From contig NW_024037057.1 in the NCBI RefSeq assembly GCF_015706575.1, forward strand, positions 62,001 through 126,000: 64,000 nucleotides of DNA, written 5' to 3'. A program made the translations under genes and the position numbers. Positions 1-11,416 of the stretch are shown here, piece after piece. Position 1 is the stretch's first letter; each line of letters starts with the position of its first letter. This stretch comes from Patiria miniata (taxonomy: Eukaryota; Echinodermata; Asteroidea; Valvatida; Asterinidae). Under the pieces are notes generated by a model. It was not told where the DNA came from, ran no database searches, and saw only the letters and a program-made list of their open reading frames with translations.

Positions 1-50
1 CCCCCCCCGGCTGAGAGATGGTCAAAATAACCCGGCCCCTTTAGGGTTAA
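1..50. repeat. dispersed repeat end, inverted match to 62181-62229
   Basis: A C-run followed by CTGAGAGATGGTCAAAATAA and a TTTAGGGTTAA block is the reverse complement, with few mismatches, of 62181-62229. The left edge is cut by the window, so the full element cannot be bounded. Confidence 0.7.
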
Positions 51-249
51 ACCCCCATCTGTATCCGCGCCTGTGTAGAGGAAGTTACTGCACCATCGTT
101 TGACAAATTGCCATTAAATGTTGGCAGTCGTGATGTGACGGTTTTTTTTAGGACTCATTGTATCCTAGGCTGTGTCTCAAGTGTTATGCGTCCCTAGGCC
201 ATTGTGAGTATAACACATTATGCATTCTTTCCAGTAATTCTATGTTCAC

Positions 250-564
250 CTGGCGTAGGCCCAGAGCACTCCACCCCAGCATCTTCATCATGCCCACAGT
301 TATGCTGCTGTATGCCATTATGTGAGCAGTCAAAGATGGAACTCTCTTGCCCCGTGCATCCAACATTGTCCAGCTGTATCGGTCCCTGTCCCTGGCCGTA
401 CGCGGCATTCGAGGCCGCTGTCACGGCCGCTCCGAAGCCCAGCTCACGGCAGACCACGTTGGCGTCGTTCAGGTCCCAACTGTCGTCGCACACGGTGCCC
501 CACTCGCCATTAAAGTAGACCTCCACTCGGCCTTCGTAGATGGACCCTCCGTCCCGTAGACGAA
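250..564 (-). CDS. SRCR domain exon (scavenger receptor cysteine-rich protein, partial)
   Basis: One complete SRCR domain encoded by one exon of 315 nt. The translation reads VRLRDGG, then [38 protein letters not shown] and [11 protein letters not shown], the usual SRCR order with six cysteines visible. The reverse strand shows an acceptor (CTATCTGGCAG) just before 564 and a donor (CAG then GTGAAC) at 250. Both introns are phase 1, as is typical for shuffled SRCR exons. SRCR domains are extracellular and bind ligands or microbes in scavenger receptors and mucin-like proteins. The exon is intact, with no stop or frameshift. No neighbouring exon of the gene was recognised in the next kilobases on either side, so the rest probably lies beyond the left edge or behind long introns. 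Family certain, parent gene unknown. Confidence 0.9.
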
Positions 565-1298
565 CTGCCAGATAGGTATTAAACGGATATTAAATGGCAA
601 TTTTCAACAAAGAAAAAGACGTCTGCGTAGTTTTCGTAGCATTGGCATAGTAACTTTTTTCTCAAGATGGTCCCTTTTTGAAGCTTGCGATCCATGCAAT
701 ACTGTCGTTATACTGCCTTTCAGGAAAACAAACCCTGTTTTTTTTTAAGAATTGTTTATCTTTTGTTAAGAAAAGAGCTAGATATAGCGATGTCACGCAG
801 TCGTTTCCCGTTAATTTTCAAAGGCAGGTAGTGGTAAAGGTCGCGTAGGATATTTGTAATCGAAAGGTGGGGCTATGAAAAAGGCAGGACACTTTTCACA
901 CATTTTTGCAGAACTTGTTGGGCAATTATGGTAAATATTCGTTCGACTAGTAATAATACAGATATACAATAAAGTGAGTCAAAAAAGAAAGTGACCCAGG
1001 TCAATATTTTTCCTAAATTTAATTTAAATTGATACACAAATGCAGCAAATTTGCGGAAAGAAAACTTTCTTTTGTTCTGATTTTTTTATTTCGTCTTCCT
1101 CTTCCACTTCCTCTTGTGCCTCCAGTCCAATAGACTTTGTACACGTCTTTTCTGTCCCCGATTTTTGGCATTCATATTTTGCATACATCCTTCAAAGTTA
1201 CCATAGGCAAAGTACACATGGCACAGTTGTATGCAGAAGAGTTACCTCATGATGTCGTAATCATGGGTCAGATTACAAGCAACAAAAGATGTATAGAC
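565..1298. other. non-coding stretch upstream of the SRCR exon
   Basis: AT-rich sequence with short T-runs. No convincing exon, RNA gene or element ends were seen. It is probably intron of the SRCR gene. Confidence 0.4.
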
Positions 1299-1797
1299 TT
1301 AATCTTTGAACATCAATATACAATCAACCTTGAGAGACATGAACTTGACTCTTGCGGGAATTGATAGAATAATCGAAGCCCTTCATTCTATAACTTTTGT
1401 GTCAAATCACATGACCCTTCCGGTCCAAACCGAAAGTGTTTTATAATTTGAAAGTGGAAAACAAGTTTCTTTCAACGATGTAAGTCTCTGGCCAGGCTGT
1501 ACTTACAAAACAAAATACCGGTGACGTCATAACATGTTAGAGCGCCCCTAGCGGCAGGTTGAAAAATGGAAAAAATGCATAAACAGTTGTTCACTTCATA
1601 GCTAAAATCAATTCATAATTGATGTATATAATAAGCTTCATGGAAAGAACAAGTTGAGGATAATGACGTGACGATGACGTCATCAAGTATCAGTTCATAA
1701 TCAATTCAATATTTTTAGATTTAATCTTTGAAAGTCAATATAAAATCAGCCGTGAGAGATCTGAACTTGACTTTTGCGGGAATTGATAGAATACTCC
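1299..1797 (+). repeat. diverged direct repeat pair, offset 422 bp
   Basis: About 75 bp starting TTAATCTTTGAA at 1299 recurs from 1721, sharing GAACTTGACT and TGCGGGAATTGATAGAATA. Mismatches are scattered, so the duplication is old. Confidence 0.7.
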
Positions 1798-1939
1798 AAG
1801 ATCTGCATTTTTCATATCACGTACAAATTAAACTGACCCTTTCTCCCGGTCCCTTTGTACGTGGTGCATAGCACCTCGACTTTGTGTTAAACAGTCATAT
1901 CCCTCCTCACAGCAGTCAACAATTTTTAAATAGTTACAA

Positions 1940-4900
1940 GCGGACTGGGTGGATATGGTGGTGCAATGGGGTCTGGAGTGGAACACGCCCCTGAAGCAAC
2001 TACAAATTGGGAAACAGGAAACTAGTTTGACCTGTGTACTGGTCCAAACTCCCATATAGCCAAGATAATAGCCATTCTAGAACGAGAGAACGAACGACCT
2101 TCCGAATCATAGAACATTCAAATGCAGGATTTCACCTTGAGTTGGCGAGTCGGTTGTTGTTAGATCGTCACGGGGGTATTCAGTAGTGCCAGCTTGTGTA
2201 TGGTCGTCCGTTGATGGGGACGTAAGAGCGGCATTCGTTAGTGTTTCTAGATGGAGTGATGGCGAAAGTCAAAAATATGTAATTATTAACGTATCAGTGT
2301 CCTCTTCTATACTCGACTGACCGATTGAACGACCGATTGACCGACCGACCGACCGAACGAAAGATATACTGACCGACCGACCGAGGGACCAAACGACCCT
2401 CTGTTACAACTGATAATGTAGTAACCAACGGATAATGTATTACCAACCGATACTGTCACAAAAACTAACCGATACTGTATCACTAACCGATAATGTAACA
2501 CAAAATGACTGATAGTGTAGGAAATGTTGCTACACTATCAGTCAATTTTTGTTACATTATCGGTTACGACCGATAATGTAACAACAATTGACGGATAGCG
2601 TAGTAATTTGTACTACACTACCGGTCAATTGTTGTTACATTATCGGTTAGTGATGCAGTATCGGTTAGTTTGTGTGACATTATCGGTTGGTGATACATTA
2701 TCTGTCGGTTACTACATTATCAGTTGTAACACCCTCCGAATCATAGAAAATGCCAATGCAGGATTTCACCTTGTGTTGGCGAGTCAGTTGTTGTTAGATC
2801 GTCGCGGGGGTATTCAGTACTGCCAGCTTGTATGATGTCGTCCGTTGATGGGGACATACGAGCTGCAGTCGTTGGTGTTTCTAGATGGATTATTGGAGAA
2901 AGTGAAAAATATGTTATTATTAACGTAGTGTCCTCTTCTATACTTGACCGACCGATTGAACAACGTATTGACCGACCGACCGACCGAACGATATACTGCC
3001 ATATACTGACCGACCGACCGAAAGACCGAACGACCCTCCGAATCATAGAACATTCAAGTAAAGGATTTCACCTTGCGTTGGCGAGTCGGTTGTTGTTTGA
3101 TCGTCACGGGGGTATTCAGTAGTGCCAGCTTGTGTCTTGTAGTCCGTTGATGGGGACATAAGAGAGGCAGTCGTTGGTGTTTCTAGATGGAGTGATTGAG
3201 AAAGTGAAACGGTGTACATCATTCGATAAAATTGTGAATACATATAATGTTACACGAAACATGTCAATGACTTGTTTTGATATGATTTCTGAACAAGCAG
3301 AACCTGGTTGAATTGGATGGACTGTGTGGAAACTCAGTAGACCGGGTGAACACCTTAAGTATTGGGTTGATGAACTCGTGGATTACGTGGATGGGGTGGA
3401 TTTACCTATGAAGCGGACTTTGTGGATTTGGTGGTGGATTGGGGACTGGAGCGGGAAAACACCCCTGAAGCAACACAGAATTGGAACCAGGAAACTACTC
3501 TGACTTCTGTACTGGTCCAACCTCCCATAAAGCCAGGAGGGCGGAGGTCTAGAACAAACTGCAGCTTAGAAACCGGCTGTTTTTTGTTGTTGTCGTAATT
3601 ACTAACATATCAGTGTCCTCTTCTATACTCGACCGACCGACCGTCCGAACGAACGAACGAACGACAGACTGACAGACCGACCGGGAGACCGAAGTCACCG
3701 AACGACCCTACGAATCATACATATTCAAATGCAGGATTTCACCTTGAGTTGGCGAGTCAGTTGCTTCATCTTCACGGGGGTATTCAGCAGTGCCAGCTGG
3801 TGTCTTGTAGTCCGTTGATGGGGACACACGAGCGGCAGTCGTTGGTGATTCTAGAGGGAGTGATTGAGAAAGTGAAAAATATGTGTAATTATTAACGTAT
3901 CAGTGTCCTCGTCTTTACTCGACTGACCGATTGAACGACCGATTGACCGACCGACCGACCGAACGAAAGATATACTGACAGACCGACCGACCGACCGAGG
4001 GACCAAACGACCCTCCGAATCATAGGAAATGCCAATGCAGGATTTCACCTTGAGTTGGCGAGTCAGTTGTTAGATCGTCGCGGGGGTATTCAGTAGTGCC
4101 AGCTTGTATGAGGTCGTCCGTTGATGGGGACATACGAGCGACAGTCGTTGGTGTTTCTAGATGGAGTATTGGAGAAAGTCAAAAATATATTTTGTTATTA
4201 TTAACGTAGTGTCCTCTTCTTTACTTGACCGACCGATTGAACGACGTATTGACTGACCGACCGACCGAACGATATACTGACCATGTACTGACCGACCGAC
4301 CGAGAGACCGAACGACCCTCCGAATCATAGACAATTCAAGTGAAGGATTTCACCTTGCGTTGGCGAGTCGGTTGTTGTTTGATCGTCACGGGGGTATTCA
4401 GTGGTGCCAGCTTGCGTCTTGTAGTCCGTTGATGGGGACATAAGAGCGGCAGTCGTTTCTAGATAGAGTGATTGAGAAAGTGAAACGGGATACACCATTC
4501 GATAAAATTGTTAATACATATAATGTTACATGAGACATGTCAATGACTTGTTTTGATAAGATTTCTGAACAAACAGACACTGGTTGAATTAAATGGACTA
4601 GGTGGAACCCAGTAGAACGGGTGGATCGGGTGGATGACCTTGGGTGGATTGCGTGGATGAACTCGTGGATTACGTGGATGGGGTGGATCTACCTATGTAG
4701 CGGACTGTGTGGGTTTAGTGGTGGATTGGGGACTACAGCGGGAAAACACCCCTCGAACAACAAATAATTGGAACCAAGAAACTACTTTGACTTCTGTACT
4801 GGTCCAACCTCCCATAAAGCCGTCCGTTGATGGGGACATACGAGCGGCAGTCGTTGGTGTTTCTAGATGGAGTAATGGAGAAAGTGAAAAATATGTAATT

Positions 4901-5390
4901 ATTTTTGTAGTGTCCTCTTCTTCACTCGACCGACCGATTGAACGACGTATTGACCGACCGACCGAACGATATACTGACCCTGTACTGACCGACCGACCCT
5001 CCGAATCATAGAAAACTCAAGTGAAGGATTTCACCTTGCGTTGGCGAGTCGGTTGTTGTTTGATCGTCACGGGGGTATTCGGTAGTGCAAGCTTGTGTCT
5101 TGTAGTCCGTTGATGGAGACATAAGAGCGGCAGTCGTCGGTGATTCTAGATGGAGTGATTGAGAAAGTGAAACGGTGTACATCATTCGATAAAACTGTGA
5201 ATACATATAATGTTACATGAGACATGTCAATGACTTGCTTTCATTAGATTTCTGAACAAACAGACACTGGTTGGATCGAATGGACTGGGTGGAAACTTAG
5301 TGGACCGGGTGAACACCTTAAATGGATTGGGTGGATGACCTTGGGTGGATTGGGTGGATGACGTGGATGGGGTGGATTTACCTATGTTCA
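1940..5390 (+). repeat. complex tandem array of GACC-rich units
   Basis: A core beginning CCCTCCGAATCATAG recurs near 2097, 2733, 3035, 3711, 4012, 4317 and 4998. Each core runs through GGATTTCACCTTG, CGTTGATGGGGACATA and a (GACC)n block with interspersed GAAC. Units come in a short form of about 300 bp and a long form of about 680 bp. The long form adds AAACGGTGTACATCATTCG, a GTGGAT minisatellite and GACTTCTGTACTGGTCC. Reading frames inside are low-complexity artefacts of the repeat and are not called. Confidence 0.9.
2402..2731. mobile_element. 330-bp foldback (palindromic) element with 5-bp target duplication
   Basis: The element starts TGTTACAACTGATAATGTAG and ends with its exact reverse complement. 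The two halves pair along nearly the whole length around a centre near 2567. Internally it is built of degenerate units of about 20 bp containing ACCGATAATGTAAC. It is flanked by CCCTC at 2397-2401 and 2732-2736. Sister array units (near 3035, 4012, 4317, 4998) carry the same site once, uninterrupted, so they act as empty sites. There is no coding capacity. The superfamily was not identified. Confidence 0.85.
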
Positions 5391-6956
5391 CTTATCGCAT
5401 TCCGCGCAATCTAGTTTGCGCACGCGTGCACATTTTTAAAAATAGCGGTCGTACGCGCGCGTACACGCGCCTCTTTATCAGATTATGAATATTCATTCAT
5501 CAATTACTCACCATTTATTTTAATTATGAAAATATCAGCTTGTGAAACCAGTTCATGAAAATTTGAATTTTAATATGATTTTTTTTTTCTGATACTTCAT
5601 CAAATGTGGGCATTTTTTAAAAATCCAGATTTTTTTCAGGGAATTCTCACTTTTTAAATGAAGTGAACGAGGGTGTATACTTCATTGTTTTCCATACGGG
5701 AAAGCAGCTACTTTTTTTATCGTCAAAATTCGTCCTTGAATATCGCATTTTGGCGACATTTTGACTCTAAAACGCATGTGACTCGTTTTGAGCATCAAGA
5801 AATGCACACTGGGAAGTGGCTGAATGAGTACGAAATGTTACATCTTTCAGGAAATAGAGAATTTTGTGTTTTCAATATATCTCGTGTAAGTCAAGAAACC
5901 TCGGATCTGCCATTCTAAACCACGTACAACGACATGTTATGACTTGCATGCAAACCGATACTAGTGGGAAGACATTTTTCACCGTACGGACCACGCGGTT
6001 AGAGTCGCCAGGCATCACAGGCACTGTGCAGTCTGCAACAGCGTACCGGAAGTTGGAGCTCGCGCCCCCACAACACACATCGCTTGTGACGGGTGGTTTT
6101 ACCGTCGCTTGGAGTCGAGTTTGAAGAGCTATACGGGTAAAATAGGGTTTGGTTCTGTTCGGTAAAATACGAAAACTGATTCAATTGCAAGTTGCCTTTG
6201 GAGATAAAGAAGTAGAAGTTAGCATAATTCATGTAATTCCAACGCTACTATTTTTAAGGGGGGGGGGGGCTCAATGAATTATTTTATTGTTGTGGAAATC
6301 GTGTCGTTGAAATCGTTGAAAATAGTAGTCCTGTGGTATATAAAACAAAAAAAAAACTAGGCCTACACGACTTTTACACCCAAACTTAAACAGACAAAAT
6401 ATACCAAATAATTCATGTTTTAGACCAAGTCGTTTTCCACTGAAAAAAAAAAGAATAACATTGACATTTGTTATTGACGCTAATTGCACAAAGTGTTGAA
6501 AGTGCTATACACACTAAGTGTTTGTAGGGCATGTAGGTGTAAACTGGACAGAATAAGTGTGGAGGGTTGTAGTTGTGTAATGATAAGGATTTGGGATATT
6601 TCAAGTTTCTTACAGATGGCTTTTTGGAGCAGGACGTTAGACCTTCATAACAATTTGATGTCCTGAACGAGAGAGGGCGCTATTTTGAAATGCGTGCAGT
6701 CAAAGATACTACAAGAGAGGGGAAGATAGGAAAACAGGAAGTACTTGCTCAAAGGTCACGATGGAGAAGGGCGCCTCTCACGGCAGGTAGGTAAATACTA
6801 GATTTCTCCATGCACTCAACATAAAAACCTAGTTAAGCAGAGCCGCTAAACTACAGCGCAAATTACAGTCCATTGGCAGAATGATAATCTAAGGCCATGG
6901 CAGACCGTGTTCATTACCGTTATCACCCCACTCGTGGGGCAAGCGATATTTAGACT
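5391..6956. other. stretch without recognised gene
   Basis: AT-rich sequence with a CG-rich ACGCGCGCGTAC-like segment near 5450 and a poly-G run near 6259. Open frames are short and have no recognisable protein. Confidence 0.4.
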
Positions 6957-7235
6957 AAGGGGCCATCTAAAATGTAAAATGTTTTAAATTTGGATTTTTG
7001 TTTCCAAATTGTGGGTGGGTGGGTCAAGGTAAATAATACAAAATCCAAATTCACTTTTCATTAAAAAAAGCAAAAACAAAACAAGATCTTTTGACTTGCC
7101 TGTACTTTGCGCGATCGTTCCGATTCGCGTTTCTTTTCCAACGTCGTCCCCATTTACAGACAATGACTTCTAGTATAGTAGCGCCCGCTAGTGCTGCATG
7201 CATATGGTATACTAGCGCATAATGAACAAGTATGA

Positions 7236-7524
7236 CAGGGCTGCCAACTCTCACGCATTGAGCATGAAACTCACGCATTTCAGGTTAATCTCACGCCCAT
7301 ACGGGATTTCTCACGCTAAAAAAATAAATCAATAAAACTCCAAAATGATGTTTATATCATGATCTTTTTGCTCAAAAATATTGGTTAAAGTAGTCAGAAA
7401 TTGCCTCAGATGCGCGCACCGCAGAGCGTCTAGAATCCATTTTTTTTTCGGGGCTCTTAAGCGGGCCCCGTACCCACGCCAAATTCTCACCAGGCTCAGC
7501 TCTTACTCAAAGTTGGCAGGCCTG
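7236..7524. mobile_element. inverted-repeat element with CAGGGCTGCCAACT ends
   Basis: It starts CAGGGCTGCCAACT and ends with the complement of CAGGCCTGCCAACT. CTCACGCATT-type subrepeats follow the left end. Its middle (TCAGAAATTGCCTCAG, then TCTAGAATCC and GGGCTCTTAAGCGG) is homologous to the hAT-type elements at 24023-24330 and 37733-37988. The CAGGG terminus suggests hAT. The flanking octamers do not match, so no target duplication supports the edges. Confidence 0.55.
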
Positions 7525-7606
7525 AGTTCGAATGCGGCATTTCCACGACGATAAAAGTGGCCGCCATCATGGATGTATGCGAAATACCGGCAGCGTATTT
7601 TTTTTT

Positions 7607-7967
7607 CCTAGGAGAGTTAGGGGCAATGTCATGAATAATTCAGTTTTTCCTTCAAATCATTGCAAGACTTAGGTTCTCGTTCTATTTTCCCCTTAATTTA
7701 AAATTATCTCAGTGATAAATTTGGAGAAGAAAAATAGCTGATGAAAATGAGCAGCGACGACGTGGATTCGAACCAGGGATCTTTGTATCCATAGCTCATC
7801 TCGCTATCCCATAGGCTACTGTGTGGTAGCTCGACGACAACCTTTCTTTAAAATGCTTTAATGTATTGTAACTAGTTGAGTAACTAACAACAATGCTGTT
7901 GATGTCATTTGTCCGTTCTTATGGATAAACATGAATTATTCATGACATTGCCCCTAACCCTCCTAGG
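7607..7967. mobile_element. 361-bp element with 36-bp terminal inverted repeats
   Basis: The left end CCTAGGAGAGTTAGGGGCAA continues to TGTCATGAATAATTCA. The right end is its complement with one mismatch. Similarity may extend outward through GCGTA and a T-run. A tRNA-like segment lies inside. Confidence 0.75.
7754..7838 (-). other. tRNA-like segment with pol III A- and B-box matches
   Basis: On the reverse strand TAGCCTATGGGA resembles an A box. GGTTCGAATCC, about 40 nt further, is a full B-box/T-loop match. The putative acceptor stem does not pair, so this is not a working tRNA. A tRNA-derived SINE-like relic is likelier. Confidence 0.4.
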
Positions 7968-8361
7968 AATAAAAATTACGCATACCGGCAGATCCTCCCA
8001 GTTTGGACAGAGCAAAAGCTGATCGTGATGCACAACCATTTTTTTTTAAGCACCGGGCTGCGACACACACTGATGAAGCACAATTTCTCAGGCCACCGAT
8101 GCAACAGGGGAGCAGCTTCATCTTGCCGTCACTGAACTGGACACACAATGTGCATGGGTATGCATATGCATGGACACACATGTACATGTATTTAAAAGTA
8201 TATTTGTATGCAAGTGTATGTAGGCTTACATGTACATGTATTTGAACTTTATTGACAAAACAATTTTTTTTTAAGACGAAAATAGGGGTGGGTGGGTGGG
8301 TCAAACCATTTTGGAAAAAAATACAAATTTAAAAACATTAAACATTTCGAATAGCCCCTAA

Positions 8362-10870
8362 GAACGCCCAAAAATCCATCTTGAACTGAGCAAGCAGGTA
8401 TATTATTGGGTGATATTTGAACACTGTCTTGAATTGCGTCTTGATGAACTATGGAAACAGCGCTATCTTATCGAACGTTTAAATTTGTTAAGGAGAATGG
8501 ACGAAGAACTGTAGATTCGTGCTAAGAATGGACGAGGCGCAGCCGAGTCTATTCTTGAACTAATCTACAGTTCCTTGTCTATTCTCCAACTTAAACTATG
8601 AAAACTAAAATTAAATGGTTTATACAATATGTCAACATAAACTTTAACAGAGGGATATCCACTGAATTTTTTTTTGATAGTGCGAATTTAAAAACAAACG
8701 ATAAAATAATATAAATACTAAATAAAAACGTTACAAGAATTTAAAAAAGACAAATATATAACAAATTATATTGTAATTTACGTAAAAAGTTATAATCGCT
8801 ACTGTACATTAAATTACAGAAAAAAAATGTAGTATCCAGACGCCACTTCAGCGGTTGTGTACAAAGCCAATGAAGAGTGATGATTTTTTTGTTAAGTATT
8901 TCCTAACAAAATTGGAAATGTTTTTCACCTCGGTCCCAGATTCATGTCTTTTCATAATTTTTGTAACGACTGACCTTTAATGAGATGATAAATGAACAAA
9001 AAAGTGGCGTCAGGTTGCAACATTTTTTCCTTAATAAAACATCAGGGCGTGTCGAATAAAAAAAAATACAAAAAGAACAGATTGTGGAACAAAAATTAAG
9101 GAATTAACAAATATTAAAGGGAACGTCAAATTAGTAGGCTAGTTATTGAAATCAGGTACACGACAAATTTATTCTTAAAATAATCTACACTTTTACCAAT
9201 AGTGTGACGTCACATCAATAGGTTAAACGATGCATAGGACAGTAGGATGCGTTCGTCCTGTCACAATGTGCGAGTACACATGCATGCGCACTGGGGTGAG
9301 TTATGCTAAAAGTTTGTAATTTCTACGACCAACAAGCACATATATAATATTTTTTACTTGGATGGTTCTGTAGGTAATGTGGAAGAATATTGTGCAATAC
9401 ATCTGGATAACACGACATGACAAGGGAAATGACGGTGTACGGAGCTATTAATATTCCGATCATCATGGGACGACCACCGGTCTCCGTAAGACACATGGAT
9501 TATTAGTTCTCTTGGATCAATAGGATTTACACAATTCCCCATGGTTGAAACAATCATCGGGCTATATATCCTGCAAGTACGCTGTTCACCGGTGAGTGTT
9601 TGTTTACCACAACTTAGAATACATAAAATCATTTGTCAGCGATAAAACTCGACTAGAACCAACTCTTTCATGTATGTACACGTACACCAACTTGTCCGCG
9701 CGATTGCACAATGGACTACCGGGGTGAGTCATTCGCAACAAATCTTACGGGTTGCTCCATTCTGAACGATGTCCGCCGTGATCGATAATATTTTACTAAA
9801 AGAATAATTCTTCAATTAGACAATCATAATCGTTCAAAACATTTCAATAAACGTACAAGTCAGTTTTATCATACTATTACATAAACATTGTCGATTGTTA
9901 TCGCTGTTTTTTAAATTCGCTTACTCAAATGAACACCACTACAACACAAATCGATCAGTCCACTTGGCTCCTCAATCTTGCCCCACGATTTATGCTAATC
10001 GGGCCAAATGCAGCGTTCTGATTGGCCGAGAGGCCAAATGATGACGTCATACCGATTATACACACGACATGCACTGCTCCGAGCTCAATGGTTCATATAC
10101 TCAGTGCGAAAGTGAGTGCGCAAGCTAATTTGTGACTTCAAGGCAAGTATTTACGGCTGAAAATGAACATAATTATTTCGACTTGGGCAATATTCGCAGC
10201 CAATGTTTCGTGACGTCATTCTTCGCTTCGCAATCGCGTGAAGTATGAACTGGCCTTAACATGGTGGTTATATGACGCAGCGTTTCGAACCCAGAAACAT
10301 TAAGTCATTGTAAAAACATATATATGTACATTGTGCTTGTTTTGTTTATTGCTCAAATGAAACAAAATTATCCCCAAATAGAATTTCGAATAAATTTGCA
10401 AAACATCGGCAAAGAGTCCTGGTGTAAAAGTCGTAGTGCTACTGCTACACCATCAGGTCAACCAGACTAGCAACAATGCAATAAATCGGCACTGAATATG
10501 AAAACTACAACGGTGGTCAAAAAGAGTATCCCAAAATAGAAATACTACCACACCCCTACAAGATTGAGTTTGCAATGGCTCTACATCTGACAATAATAAT
10601 GAATACAAAATTTCACGCTTGAAAGAAAAAAAAAAACCTCACACTTGTATTCACATTATCCCCAAGACTAAATTCAACTGTCCGGTTTTGGAGTGTTTGG
10701 TGTCAAAGAACGTGGAACTCAAAAATATTTATTAGAAAACTGGTTCCACTTAACGTGCATGTTATAATTAAGGAATCAAAACATTATGGAGCTATACTCA
10801 CGCTTGAAAAAAAAAAAAACATAGCATACAATCCGCAGTTCCGAAAGTAAACTTGAATCTACGGCCCGAA
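8362..10870. other. stretch without recognised gene
   Basis: AT-rich sequence. One open frame on the minus strand (9354-9632, 92 codons) has no family resemblance and no clear splice or start context, and is not called as a gene. Around 10020-10050 a CCAAT-type motif and a CRE palindrome lie close together. Confidence 0.35.
10042..10049. promoter_or_regulatory. CRE-type TGACGTCA palindrome near a CCAAT motif
   Basis: A perfect TGACGTCA lies 16 bp after ATTGG (inverted CCAAT). The pairing is typical of promoters, but no transcription unit was found next to it. A chance match is quite possible. Confidence 0.2.
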
Positions 10871-10953
10871 TTCAAACGTCGAATTTCTGCCATGTCTAAT
10901 TCAAATAATGGTCCGACATTTGAATTTGACACGACAGAAAGTCGACGTTTGAA
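10871..10953. repeat. 83-bp hairpin, member of a TTCAAACGTCGA repeat family
   Basis: The arms TTCAAACGTCGAATTTCTGC and its near-complement (GACAGAAAGTCGACGTTTGAA) pair over about 36 bp with few mismatches. Related single arms occur near 11020-11050 and twice near 11840-11940. Confidence 0.75.
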
Positions 10954-11336
10954 GCAACTGCCGCCTTTCTGCCGAAAGTTCGAGAGTCTTGCCACTCTGG
11001 ACGTCAAAAAAAGCGGCACGTGCAAACTTCTGCCGTGTGTAATTCAATTGGCACCTTCCACATCCGAATCACAGTGGTACCGTTTTAAAATGCGAATGTG
11101 GCTGCCGGATGTTTACGTTTCGGCGTTGAATCATTTTTCCGAAATCGTATTAAGCATCATACAAGCCGACCGGTATTCTTGACTAAACTCCGGCAGGGTC
11201 GGGAAGTTGTGACATTTTCGCGAGAAAGACGATCAGCGCGGCAGTACTATTGAACAAACAAACGATGACAAATCTCCTTGTTAAAATCACTTCCAATGAA
11301 ATTGAATGTGCAGGAGAGGGCGCCTCTTTCTTGCAT

Positions 11337-11416
11337 ATAGATGTTGTCGCAGTAGCATGGTGAAGGCCAGAAAATAGGCCAAAAATTGCCTATGCTGGCC
11401 AAATCACAACATCTAT
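11337..11416. repeat. 80-bp inverted repeat
   Basis: ATAGATGTTGT opens and ACAACATCTAT closes the segment. GGCCAGAAAATAGGCC lies inside. It looks like a small foldback element. Confidence 0.6.

Larger units (their letters stand above)
6957..8361. mobile_element. possible 1.4-kb element with imperfect terminal inverted repeats
   Basis: The left end has AAGGGGCCATCTAAAATG and ATGTTTTAAATTTGGATTTTT. The right end read on the reverse strand has TTAGGGGCTATTCGAAATG and ATGTTTTTAAATTTGTATTTT. A GTGGGTGGGTGGGTCA run lies just inside each end. The arms are diverged, no target duplication was found, and two further elements sit inside. The pair could also be two independent insertions of one repeat. 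Confidence 0.35.

Noticed and set aside
2307..5011. Several open frames with VGRSVGRS-type or DRPTDR-type repeats
   Set aside because: They are direct translations of the (GACC)n simple repeat.
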